Positions 23,341-31,558 of a stretch of 64,000 bases of DNA are shown here, in pieces. Made by a program: the position numbers and the translations under genes. Numbering within the stretch: position 1 is the stretch's first letter; each line of letters begins with the position of its first letter. Origin of the DNA: Candidatus Thiodiazotropha sp. (ex Monitilora ramsayi) (GTDB lineage Bacteria; Pseudomonadota; Gammaproteobacteria; Chromatiales; Chromatiaceae); assembly GCA_025655595.1 (NCBI GenBank), contig JAHXIO010000003.1, forward strand, positions 1 through 64,000, given 5' to 3'. The notes beneath the pieces are model-generated. The model did no database searches. It saw only the letters and a program-made list of their open reading frames with translations, and had not been told where the DNA came from.

Positions 23341-25812
23341 TCAGTTAAGCACTGATTCGGTAAAGTCGTAGATCAGGTTGTTTTCCGGACGCTGGACGAA
23401 GTTGCCCTGTACAAAATCGGTGCCGCTGCTCCAGAGTATGGCGATACTGCGCGGGTCCTCCACCTGAGGCGCTATAACTTTGATTCTCAGTTGATGTGCC
23501 AGGGCGATAAGCTCCTTTATCCCTTCGCCATCACCGGATAGCAGGCTGTAGTCGAGCTTGATGTAGCTAACAGGAAGATGGCGAATGATTCGCTCTGTTT
23601 CGGGTGTCAATATGACACGGGTCAGCAGAGTGGTAATGCCGATCTTCTGCAACATCTCGAAGCAGATCTTGGCGGAATTGAGATTTTTTCCCACCTCGTT
23701 GATATTGAACTCAAAGGTGAGGTTCTTGGGAGTGATGTGGCCGCTTCGGTGTTTTTCCTGCAGCCAGCTCAGGCGCTCGATATTCTCAAGCAGATCAGTC
23801 GATTGGGACACGAAGAGGTGCAGCAGGTTGCCCTGCTTGCGGTGCTCATTGACTACATTGATGGCATGGCGTGTAGTCCATTGGTCGATTTTGCCGATTA
23901 ACCCCATCTCCTCCGCAGCAGGGATGAAATCGCCAGCGAGGTGTAGTTTTCCGTCCGGTTCCTGTAGTCGGATCAGGGTCTGATAGTGCGCTTCCGGTGA
24001 ACCCTGCAATGCGACAACGGGCTGAAAAAAGATGTTGAAAAGATCTTCTTTAAACGCCCGGTTAATCAGGTTCTCGATGTCAGCGTTGCCGCCGCCGGCC
24101 GTTTTGGGTTTAGGCTCTGACTTGTGGAGTTTGATCTGGTTGCCGCCCGCTTCCTGTGCTTCGCGGCTGGCTATCTGGGCATGGGCAATGATGGAACGGG
24201 AGTCCTGATTGCCGGACTCCAGTGGAAAGATACCGATACTGAGCGTGGTGCCTGCAGTGCTGTTATCCACCTCGAAGATCTGTTGGGAAACGTGGTAGCA
24301 GAGCTTATTGGCAAGAGACTCAATCTCTTCCAGGTTGGCACGTGAGAGCAACAACCCAAGACTGCTGTCACCGAAACGCGTCAAAATATCCTGCGTCTGA
24401 AGGTGTCCTTTAAGATGTTTGCCAACATCAGCAAGGACCACATCCATGCCGCCGATGCCGACAGTGGCAATTAGCTTCTCCGTGTTGTCGATCTGTAGAT
24501 AGAGTACACAGGTGCTCTCGTCAATGCTTGAATCCGACAACAGGAGGGCATCGAGTCGCTCCAGCAGATAGTTGCGTGTGTGGAGCCCGGTCTCCTTTTC
24601 GCTTCGTGTCCGGTTGCCCGGGCGGTTGCTTAGCTGTCGGGCACGTCGAATACGGTTTGTCACCGTGCTGATCAAATGTTTGGGGGCGATGGGCTTAGAG
24701 AGGAAATCCTCGCCACCGAAACTGAGGGCCTTTAGCTGTTTATCCAGATCCTGTTCACCCGATAGGAAGACGATGGGTACGTCGACAAATTCATTCTGCT
24801 CCCGGATGATGGTGGTCAGCTCTGTACCGCTGGCACCTGGCATATAGAGATCCATCAGGATCAAATCCGGTTTGAAATCGCTCATTGCATCCATCACAAG
24901 CAGGGGATCGATGACGCTGCGGCATTTGAAATCGGCCTTACTCAAAATGGCATCGGCAAAGTCGGCCTGGGCCGGATCATCCTCGACAATCAAAATGCGA
25001 TAGAGCGCGTCTACCTCAATGGAGGTCAACTCCTCGATTCGTTTGGCGACGATAAAGGGATCGACAGGTTTTGACCAGTACGCCTTGGCATCGACGCGCA
25101 TGGCTGCCAAGCGGGTCTGGAGGTCATTGGTGTCGGCAATGAACGTAACGGGCATGCCGGGAAGACCGTTTTCCTTATTCCAGAGGCCGTCCTTTTTACT
25201 TTCGGGAAAGAGTTTCGTCAGCCGGTCGGTATGACTGATCAGTATGCAGTGGTCGTCGGGATTGATTTCATAGTGACGGATCACCTCATCGGCGTCTCTC
25301 ACCAATACCACATCAAAATTCTTTGCCTGCAGGTTACGAGTCAGACTGGCGGCGAGGCCTTCGTCGATTCCAAGCAGAAAAACTTTGCACTCTCCCTTTG
25401 CTCTCGAGATTTCAACGGCATCACTGTCACTATCATCCGCTTGTTGCAGGAGTGTCTCGGCTTGTTGATTGCAAGCCTGGATGGAGGCGTCTTTGAAAGC
25501 ATGAACCAAGCCGTCGAGGGCGACCACGTCATCGTGCTGAGGCTTCAACCCGGTATTGTGATAGTCGCTGAGATGGCTGATTAGGGAATTACCGCTCTGT
25601 GTGATCTGGGGGACACCGAACTTACTGCCTGATTCAGCCAGTGTGGTGATACGCTCGCTCAGCATGTCAAGCAGTTGAGCATCCCAGTCGCTATGCACCA
25701 GTTGATGCCAGTTTTCGAGGATAGCGGAGACTCGTCCCGGTACCTGCTGGAGGAAGGATTGAATCAGGTCGAGTTTTTTAGCTTGTGACTCGGTGGATTT
25801 ATCGCTGCTCAT
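23341..25812 (-). CDS. Multi-domain response regulator with degenerate GGDEF and EAL domains
   Basis: An 823-residue cytoplasmic protein. In order: an HPt-like helical region (about 15-125), a receiver-like domain with VFLLGIDEGLAASL (about 147-265), a second receiver with YRILIVEDDPAQAD and phosphoacceptor Asp in LILMDLYMPG (about 275-395), then GGDEF and EAL domains. The GGDEF site reads FGDSS, and the EAL site reads QTLIR, with FEFNI for FEITE and no DDFGTG loop; only the KLD of the EAL fold remains. Both catalytic sites are therefore probably dead, as in FimX-like c-di-GMP receptors. It stands alone; partners are unknown. Confidence 0.85.
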   Translation of the reverse strand: MSSDKSTESQAKKLDLIQSFLQQVPGRVSAILENWHQLVHSDWDAQLLDMLSERITTLAESGSKFGVPQITQSGNSLISHLSDYHNTGLKPQHDDVVALDGLVHAFKDASIQACNQQAETLLQQADDSDSDAVEISRAKGECKVFLLGIDEGLAASLTRNLQAKNFDVVLVRDADEVIRHYEINPDDHCILISHTDRLTKLFPESKKDGLWNKENGLPGMPVTFIADTNDLQTRLAAMRVDAKAYWSKPVDPFIVAKRIEELTSIEVDALYRILIVEDDPAQADFADAILSKADFKCRSVIDPLLVMDAMSDFKPDLILMDLYMPGASGTELTTIIREQNEFVDVPIVFLSGEQDLDKQLKALSFGGEDFLSKPIAPKHLISTVTNRIRRARQLSNRPGNRTRSEKETGLHTRNYLLERLDALLLSDSSIDESTCVLYLQIDNTEKLIATVGIGGMDVVLADVGKHLKGHLQTQDILTRFGDSSLGLLLSRANLEEIESLANKLCYHVSQQIFEVDNSTAGTTLSIGIFPLESGNQDSRSIIAHAQIASREAQEAGGNQIKLHKSEPKPKTAGGGNADIENLINRAFKEDLFNIFFQPVVALQGSPEAHYQTLIRLQEPDGKLHLAGDFIPAAEEMGLIGKIDQWTTRHAINVVNEHRKQGNLLHLFVSQSTDLLENIERLSWLQEKHRSGHITPKNLTFEFNINEVGKNLNSAKICFEMLQKIGITTLLTRVILTPETERIIRHLPVSYIKLDYSLLSGDGEGIKELIALAHQLRIKVIAPQVEDPRSIAILWSSGTDFVQGNFVQRPENNLIYDFTESVLN

Positions 25813-25985
25813 CAGAATCCGGTTTTTCTGGTTATGGTGCTTTATTCAAGGAACAGATGTTCAGAACTGACGCTGGTCCGGTGCTAATCATATAACTGCC
25901 TCTTCAAACAGAGAATCATAGCGTTTTGTCGGTCCTACAGGAAGCATTCTCACATGGGATTTAGGTAAAATTACGTCAACAGACC

Positions 25986-26405
25986 CTAGAAACCCAGGCG
26001 TTGCATCAGAACCCCAATATCCGGTACAGGATTTCGTGTGAGCGCAATGGAGATAATGAGGAGGTAACAGGCAATGGCGGCATAACCGGACCAGAGGCGA
26101 ATTTGCGTGCTTTTGCCCCTTTTCAGGGCGATAGAGCCCAGTACGATATAGGCGAGCAATATGAATAATTTGGCGGTCAACCAGGATGCCTGCAATGGCA
26201 GCTGACCAATAATCGAAGCGATCATCAAACCGCTGACAAACAGGAGGGTGTCATTGACATGAGGGACCGTGTCTACCCAGCGACCTCTCTGTTGCAGGGT
26301 TCCTTGCGACATCCATACAAATCGAAGGGTGAACAGTGAGCCTGTTATGACCACCGTGGTGACGTGAATTATTTTGAGTATCGGGTAGAAGGGCGTCAGG
26401 TCCAT
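25986..26405 (-). CDS. SirB2-family membrane protein
   Basis: A 139-residue protein with four hydrophobic helices and the SirB2 pattern: PILKIIHVTTVVITGSLFTLRFVW, DTLLFVSGLMIAS, LTAKLFILLAYIVLGSIALKRG. SirB2 proteins are small conserved integral membrane proteins of unknown biochemical role, once linked to regulation of invasion genes. It is the last gene of a tightly packed leftward operon, 2 bp after trmO. Confidence 0.88.
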   Translation of the reverse strand: MDLTPFYPILKIIHVTTVVITGSLFTLRFVWMSQGTLQQRGRWVDTVPHVNDTLLFVSGLMIASIIGQLPLQASWLTAKLFILLAYIVLGSIALKRGKSTQIRLWSGYAAIACYLLIISIALTRNPVPDIGVLMQRLGF

Positions 26406-26407
26406 AT

Positions 26408-27133
26408 TTACTTATCCACTACACAAATCGGTGTAATCTCTGTGACCCGGATTCCCGTATCCTTGACTTTCCAGCGGATATTAAAATCGAGCAGACGCAT
26501 GCCGTAACGGCGCATTTCCGTCTGTCCCTGACGGTAACCGGGACGTGGGTCTTGTTGAAGTATCTGACGGATAAGCCGTCTCAGTTGAGATGCATCGTCC
26601 TCATTGAGGTTCTGCAACAGGTTTTCCGCCTCATTATCAAATTCAAGTGCCACTGATTCGCCAGGCGGATCCGGTGCGTAGCCCGATCTGGCATCGGGAA
26701 TGGCGTCGGTATAGGGCAGGTAAGGCTTGATATCCAATACGGGCGTGCCCTCCAGTAGATCGATTCCGCTCAAATGGAGTCGGATTTGTCCCCCGTCGAT
26801 CTCAAGTCGATCCAGCTTTACCACCGAGAGTCCGATTGGATTGGGACGGAAAGGGCTGCGGGAGGCAAAAACCCCCACCCGCTGATTCCCTCCGAGGCGA
26901 GGCGGTCTCACCATGGGTTTCCAGCCATCCCGCAGATTGGCGTGAAAGACAAAGGTGAGCCAGACATGGGAATAGTCTGCCAGTCTCCGAAAAGCCTCTG
27001 GGCGATTGTAGGGGGGCAGGATCTCTAGCGTCGCTCGGGCATCGGGGATTAAACCTGATTGCCGGGGGATGCCGAATTTCTCCTTGAAACAGGAGTGAAT
27101 AGTCCCGATGGGCTGAAAGTCGAACTGCGTCAT
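26408..27133 (-). CDS. trmO: tRNA (N6-threonylcarbamoyladenosine(37)-N6)-methyltransferase TrmO
   Basis: A 241-residue SAM-dependent enzyme that methylates t6A37 of tRNA-Thr. Family motifs seen are PIGTIHSCFKEKFGIPRQSG near residues 7-26, SHVWLTFVFH near 70, RVGVFASRSPFRPNPIGLSV near 86-105 and LLEGTPVLDIKPYLPYTD near 126-143. The VirR/YaeB-type beta barrel comes first and a C-terminal extension with LRRLIRQILQQDPRP follows, as in E. coli TsaA/YaeB. The start overlaps the upstream SDR stop (ATGA). Confidence 0.93.
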   Translation of the reverse strand: MTQFDFQPIGTIHSCFKEKFGIPRQSGLIPDARATLEILPPYNRPEAFRRLADYSHVWLTFVFHANLRDGWKPMVRPPRLGGNQRVGVFASRSPFRPNPIGLSVVKLDRLEIDGGQIRLHLSGIDLLEGTPVLDIKPYLPYTDAIPDARSGYAPDPPGESVALEFDNEAENLLQNLNEDDASQLRRLIRQILQQDPRPGYRQGQTEMRRYGMRLLDFNIRWKVKDTGIRVTEITPICVVDK

Positions 27134-27849
27134 TTCTTGAAACGTATGACCTTTTTCAGCGGGTTGATGTTGATTTCGTCAAATACCGTACCGGGATGGG
27201 CCTGCAGAACCATCTCGACGGCATTAGCCACATCTTCTGCACGCAAGTGGTTTTCCGGCGCCTCGCCCGGGGCGAAATCGAGGTTGTCGTAGAAGGGAGT
27301 ATCGACCATGCCGGGATTGATCAGGCTGACACGCACACCGCTCTGACTGCACTCTTCCCGCAGAGACTGGGCAAGTCCGCGCAGAGCGAATTTGCAGGCT
27401 GAATAGACGGCGCCTTTGCGCCCTCCTGTGAGTGCGGCCTCCGAACCGATGATTATCAGATCGCCATACCCCAGTCTCTTCAGTCGGGGGATCAGTGCTC
27501 TGGCGATGAAGATATGCTGCAACAGATTGGTCTCCACCATCTCCCGAATCTGTCGGTAGGAAAACTGCTCCAGTGAACCGAACTGTCCGGATCCTGCATT
27601 GAGTACCAGGCCGTCCAGTTCTGGATGCAAGCGGGCTATTTCTCCCAGCTGGTGGGGTAGGCCGTCCAAATCTGCCAGATCCAGACTGAAGGTTTCCAGC
27701 TGCGGTTGTCCCTCGGGCCATCCGGTGAAGTCCCGAGCCACTCCAATGACTTGCGATCCTTTTGCCAGTAACCGCCTGGTGATTGCCGCGCCGATACCTC
27801 GGCTTGCTCCAGTCACCAGGATTTTTCTTTTTTCAGGTCTATTCTGCAT
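27130..27849 (-). CDS. Short-chain dehydrogenase/reductase
   Basis: A 239-residue classical SDR. The cofactor motif is TGASRGIGAAI near 13-23, followed by NAG in LVLNAGSGQFG, the catalytic Ser in IIIGSEAALTG and the YxxxK pair in VYSACKFALRG. Loss of an acidic residue after the second strand (GVARDFTGW) is compatible with NADP(H). Substrate unknown. It overlaps both neighbours, 4 bp with trmO and 11 bp with the nucleosidase-like gene, so it is an integral member of the operon. Confidence 0.9.
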   Translation of the reverse strand: MQNRPEKRKILVTGASRGIGAAITRRLLAKGSQVIGVARDFTGWPEGQPQLETFSLDLADLDGLPHQLGEIARLHPELDGLVLNAGSGQFGSLEQFSYRQIREMVETNLLQHIFIARALIPRLKRLGYGDLIIIGSEAALTGGRKGAVYSACKFALRGLAQSLREECSQSGVRVSLINPGMVDTPFYDNLDFAPGEAPENHLRAEDVANAVEMVLQAHPGTVFDEININPLKKVIRFKK

Positions 27850-28438
27850 GGGAATGGAGTCGATCCATCAGGGACGAAAGTACAGGAATCGCCTGCTGTA
27901 TCAGGTCACCGACCATTCTACCGTTTATCTGCGTCGAAGGCTGCCTGGGATTATCTGATACCACCTTCAGGATCTGCCCCCGGTCAAGTACGCCGGCACT
28001 CTCCAGACCAGCGACAAACCCGGACGACTCCATGTCGTATGCGGTGTTTTCAGCATAAGTCGACTCAGCTTCGCTGACACAATGAAGCGGGTATTTTGGG
28101 AGTACTGCATCTGTACTCGCAGAGAGCGCCCAGTTCCGCCCCGAGTCCATATCGATGACCTTTTCTGCAAGGAGGCAGGTTCCCCTTGGCAGTGTGCCAT
28201 GTCCCGCAATACCCACATTAAGCCATGTAGTGGAAGTCGCTGTCTGCTGACTGAGGAGAAACTCGACGCCTCTCCTCATCGCCTCTGCACCGGCTCCGGT
28301 GAGGGTAAGGGAGAGATGGCTTGACAGATAACGGGGATAAGCGCCGTCCGGTTGTTGCCGTTGTAGATCGAAGGCGCGAATCAGGGGTTTGGCCTCAGCG
28401 GGTAGTGCGACCAGTAAGTTGATGTGCCTATCACTCAC
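27839..28438 (-). CDS. MTA/SAH nucleosidase-like phosphorylase-family protein
   Basis: A 199-residue member of the purine nucleoside phosphorylase superfamily. The fold motifs are INLLVALPAEAKPLI at the start, TWLNVGIAGHG near 73-83, the ribose-binding AYDMESSGFV near 132-141 and catalytic loop KVVSDNPRQP near 157-166, where the Asp matches the general acid of MTA/SAH nucleosidase. It is about 30 residues shorter than E. coli MTAN and may act on a different nucleoside. Overlaps with both neighbours place it inside an operon with a glycosyltransferase and an SDR. Confidence 0.78.
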   Translation of the reverse strand: MSDRHINLLVALPAEAKPLIRAFDLQRQQPDGAYPRYLSSHLSLTLTGAGAEAMRRGVEFLLSQQTATSTTWLNVGIAGHGTLPRGTCLLAEKVIDMDSGRNWALSASTDAVLPKYPLHCVSEAESTYAENTAYDMESSGFVAGLESAGVLDRGQILKVVSDNPRQPSTQINGRMVGDLIQQAIPVLSSLMDRLHSHAE

Positions 28439-29283
28439 GCGGATATCAGCCTCTCCCGATACTGCTTCTGTAGTTGCAGATAGTGCTCTGCACGTGCCTG
28501 ATGGCCGCGCTTATTCGCGCCTTGGGCCAGAATGCCCGTCTTCTCGACGAGGGTTTCCAGTGTGGCCTGTCTGTCTTGCTCAGAGAGTGGAGCTGACTGT
28601 AGCAGTTTCTCCAGTGAAGTGACGCGAAAACGGTCCATTCCCCAGTGTTTTCGGGACAGCTGATCGTCATGACCACCATATTTTATTGTCAGCGGCTCTT
28701 TTAGGAAACGTACCTCCTCTTGGGCGCAGAGGCGCAGCCAGAGATCATAATCCTCACAGGCGGGCAGGTCTGTGTCGAACCCGCCGTACTCCTGGAACAG
28801 TGTCCGGTGCAAAATCACCGAAGAGGGAGATATGACGCAGAGAGGCAGGCAGCGCTGGAAGATCCGCCCCCCACACTTGGCATGCTTTTTCATAGGATTA
28901 ACCCGTTTTCCGTTTCTGATCCATATCTCCTCTGTATGACAGACTCGTATCCCCCGCGAGTCATTCAGCGCGCTCATCTGCTGCGCCAGCTTCTCCGGAT
29001 GCCAGGCGTCGTCGGAATCGAGCAGTGCGATCCAGTCGCCATTGGCGTTGGCGATGCCCAGATTTCGCGCGCTGCTGACTCCCGAGTTGCTTTGGGTCAG
29101 CAGTCGACACTGTGGATATTCTGTTTTCATCATCTCCTTGGTGCCGTCCGTCGAACCGTCGTCAACAACGATGATTTCATCCGCCGGCAGCGTCTGCGCT
29201 AGGACCGAATCGAGGGCCCTGGGCAGGGTGCCGATCCGGTTATATGTGGGAATGACGACCGATAGTTGCATGGGTTTAAGCAT
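28435..29283 (-). CDS. Family 2 glycosyltransferase
   Basis: A 282-residue GT-A enzyme. The N-terminal nucleotide-binding motif is VVIPTYNRIGTLPRALDSVL, with VVDDGSTDGT, then the DxD motif in IALLDSDDAWHPEKL and the acceptor/catalytic region CEDYDLWLRLC. A C-terminal helical tail of about 60 residues follows. Sugar donor and acceptor are unknown; surface polysaccharide or lipid glycosylation is usual. First gene of the five-gene overlapping operon. ATG at 29271 is an alternative start because neither site has a strong ribosome-binding sequence. Confidence 0.9.
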   Translation of the reverse strand: MLKPMQLSVVIPTYNRIGTLPRALDSVLAQTLPADEIIVVDDGSTDGTKEMMKTEYPQCRLLTQSNSGVSSARNLGIANANGDWIALLDSDDAWHPEKLAQQMSALNDSRGIRVCHTEEIWIRNGKRVNPMKKHAKCGGRIFQRCLPLCVISPSSVILHRTLFQEYGGFDTDLPACEDYDLWLRLCAQEEVRFLKEPLTIKYGGHDDQLSRKHWGMDRFRVTSLEKLLQSAPLSEQDRQATLETLVEKTGILAQGANKRGHQARAEHYLQLQKQYRERLISA

Positions 29284-29447
29284 AACGGGATGTTAATTCT
29301 GAATAAATGTTTGAGGCTGATTACAAAATTAGATTGAGAATTGTCCTATGATTAGGACTGTCCGGTTTGGAATACTCTGTGCCGACGCAGAGGGTTGCGG
29401 GCGAATTTCGGACTTGGCAATGGATTCTGCTATTTTCCTTTCTACAG

Positions 29448-30284
29448 ATGGACAAAATGGGAGCGCTGCTCCCGGGAGAGAGAGCGGAAGTGAGTTCACG
29501 GAGATTCGATACCGATGCAGTGCTTCATAAAATCATGGAGAAAGAGCAGGAAGCATTCGAGGCATTCTACGAACGTTACCGCGGACGCGTCTATCGTTTC
29601 ATCGTCAGGCAGTATGGTACCAGCGATTTCGGTAAGGCGGCCTATTACTCCTCCTGGCGACACCTGGTGATATCCAGTCGTTCGAGTAAAACCCCAAAGG
29701 AGCTGAAACTCAATTTTTTCCGATACCTGGGTCAGGCCAGCCAGAGCATGCCGCCCAGCAAGCAGGTCGAAAGCCAGACCAGCTACCTGCCCCGGGACAT
29801 TGAAGAGGATGGTAAGTGGTCGGTGGTCTTCATCGAGAAGTTCAAGCAACTACCGGACGCCATGAAGAAGCGTTTTCTTTTCAAACACGAGATCGGACTC
29901 AGTTCAACGGCCATAGCCCGCATCCTGGAGGACAAGAAGAAGCATATCGAGAAATCGATAGAGGAGGCAGAGCGGATGCTGCGATTCAATATGGACGATG
30001 CCGGCTGTCCCTCAGATCTCTCTTTGGACAAACTCTATCGGGAGAGCCGGGTGGTCAAGCCACCGGCAGCCTGGGATAAGGAGATATTGGACTCATTCTC
30101 TATTTGGTTGAAGCAGACTGGCAACTCCCCAAAGCCGGTTAAGGACAGGGGAGAGGGACCAAAAGGTGGGCTGGGTGAAAAGTTTTCATCCTGGGCTGAT
30201 CAGTTGAAAGCTCGTGCGACGCAGCTTCAGGCCAAGCTCAGTGGTAAGGACAAAGATAGCGAATTCTCCGTTTCGCAAAACTGA
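29448..30284 (+). CDS. Sigma-70-like (ECF-type) protein with C-terminal extension
   Basis: About 278 residues from the ATG at 29448; 29457 is also possible and the N-terminal 27 codons of the longer frame from 29367 look non-coding. Region 2 of sigma factors is recognisable in EKEQEAFEAFYERYRGRVYRFI near 32-53. The place of region 4 holds FIEKFKQLPDAMKKRFLFKHEIGLSSTAIARIL near 130-165, with the pattern of a helix-turn-helix. The last 90 residues are a charged extension. The -10-binding segment is poorly conserved, so it may be a divergent sigma factor or a regulator with the same fold. It precedes prfB by 106 bp. Confidence 0.6.
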   Translation: MDKMGALLPGERAEVSSRRFDTDAVLHKIMEKEQEAFEAFYERYRGRVYRFIVRQYGTSDFGKAAYYSSWRHLVISSRSSKTPKELKLNFFRYLGQASQSMPPSKQVESQTSYLPRDIEEDGKWSVVFIEKFKQLPDAMKKRFLFKHEIGLSSTAIARILEDKKKHIEKSIEEAERMLRFNMDDAGCPSDLSLDKLYRESRVVKPPAAWDKEILDSFSIWLKQTGNSPKPVKDRGEGPKGGLGEKFSSWADQLKARATQLQAKLSGKDKDSEFSVSQN

Positions 30285-30333
30285 CCACAACAATTCGGAT
30301 AACCGGTCCGGATCCATGAATTAAAGGCAGTGC

Positions 30334-30362
30334 TTTCTGACACCTCTCAGGTGGTGTAGAAT
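30334..30362 (+). promoter_or_regulatory. Probable prfB promoter
   Basis: TAGAAT (30357-30362) lies 28 bp before the prfB ATG in the context GTGTAGAATCC, the same as the -10 region of the rpsF promoter in this window. The -35 (TTTCTG, 17-bp spacing) is weak. A perfect CACCT/AGGTG inverted repeat (30341-30353) sits between the two boxes. Confidence rests mainly on the -10. Confidence 0.4.
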
Positions 30363-30390
30363 CCCCGCTTTTTCCGGATCTGGATCCATC

Positions 30391-31489
30391 ATGCAAGACA
30401 TCAATCCGATCACCAACAAGATCGACGACTTGAAGGGACGTGCCGCAGCCCTCAGGGGGTATCTTTGACTTCGAGGGCAAGCAGGAGCGCCTGACCGAGG
30501 TTTTAAGGGAGCTCGAGGATCCGGCAATCTGGAACGACCAGGAGCGTGCCCAGTCTCTGGGGCGAGAGCGGGCTTCCCTGGAAGTGGTGGTCTTGACCCT
30601 GGAGTCCCTCTTTAGCGGTCTGGAAGATACCAAAGATCTCCTCGAAATGGCCGTGGAAGAGGGCGACGGGAGTGCCGTCGATTCAATAGAAGCTGACCTG
30701 GCCGAGTTCGAAAAGCAGGTGGGGAAGCTGGAGTTTCGCCGCATGTTTGCCGGCGAAACCGATCATTGCAATGCCTTTCTCGATATCCAGGCGGGATCCG
30801 GCGGCACCGAGGCTCAGGACTGGGCGGAGATGCTGCTGAGAATGTACCTTCGCTGGGGTGAGCACCGGGGATTCAAGACCGAGTTGATCGAGGTCTCGGC
30901 GGGAGAGGTAGCGGGCATCAAGAGCGCCACGATTCGCTATGAAGGCGAGTACGCCTTCGGCTGGTTGCGTACCGAGACAGGTGTTCACCGTCTGGTTCGA
31001 AAATCTCCTTTTGATTCGGGAAACCGTCGTCATACCTCATTTGCTGCCGTTTTCGCCTCTCCCGAGATCGACGACTCCATCGAAGTGGAGATCAATCCCG
31101 CCGATCTTCGGATCGACGTCTATCGCGCCAGTGGTGCAGGCGGCCAGCACGTTAACCGTACAGAATCGGCAGTGCGTATCACCCACAACCCCAGCGGGAT
31201 CGTGGTTCAATGTCAGAACGACCGATCTCAGCATAAGAACAAGGCAACTGCCATGAAACAGCTGAAGGCCAAGCTCTATGAGCTGGAGATTCAGAAGCGC
31301 AGTGCCTCACAGCAGGAGCTCGAGGACAGCAAGTCGGATATAGGCTGGGGCAGTCAGATTCGCTCCTACGTGTTGGATGCCTCACGTATCAAGGATCTGC
31401 GCACCGGTGTGGAGACAGGAAATACACAGGCGGTGCTCGACGGTGGTCTGGATATGTTTATCGAGGCGAGCCTGAAGAGCGGATTATAA
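30391..31489 (+). CDS. prfB: Peptide chain release factor 2 (programmed +1 frameshift)
   Basis: Terminates translation at UGA and UAA codons. The gene begins at the ATG at 30391 ([20 protein letters not shown]) and reaches an in-frame TGA at codon 26 (30466-30468). The shift site AGGGGG-TAT-CTT-TGA-C at 30454-30469 is the canonical RF2 autoregulatory site, and the protein continues in the +1 frame to 31489, giving about 365 residues. The downstream part contains the peptidyl-hydrolase GGQ motif in [17 protein letters not shown] and the SPF anticodon-like tripeptide in [11 protein letters not shown]. Followed by lysS, as in E. coli. Confidence 0.96.
30454..30469 (+). promoter_or_regulatory. 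RF2 programmed +1 frameshift site
   Basis: AGGGGG (internal Shine-Dalgarno-like) is followed by TAT, the slippery CTT and the stop TGA then C, the poor UGAC context. When RF2 is scarce the ribosome slips +1 at CTT and makes full-length RF2; when abundant it terminates at TGA. All elements and their 3-nt spacing match the known site. Confidence 0.95.
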
Positions 31490-31558
31490 ATACATACAAC
31501 CTGAACACTGCCAGGGCATATCGGGCTTGGCGTTATCAGGAATTTGGTTAAACAGTAC

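Noticed and set aside
23341-25812. Active diguanylate cyclase/phosphodiesterase
   Set aside because: Both catalytic motifs are altered, so only a receptor-type role is supported.
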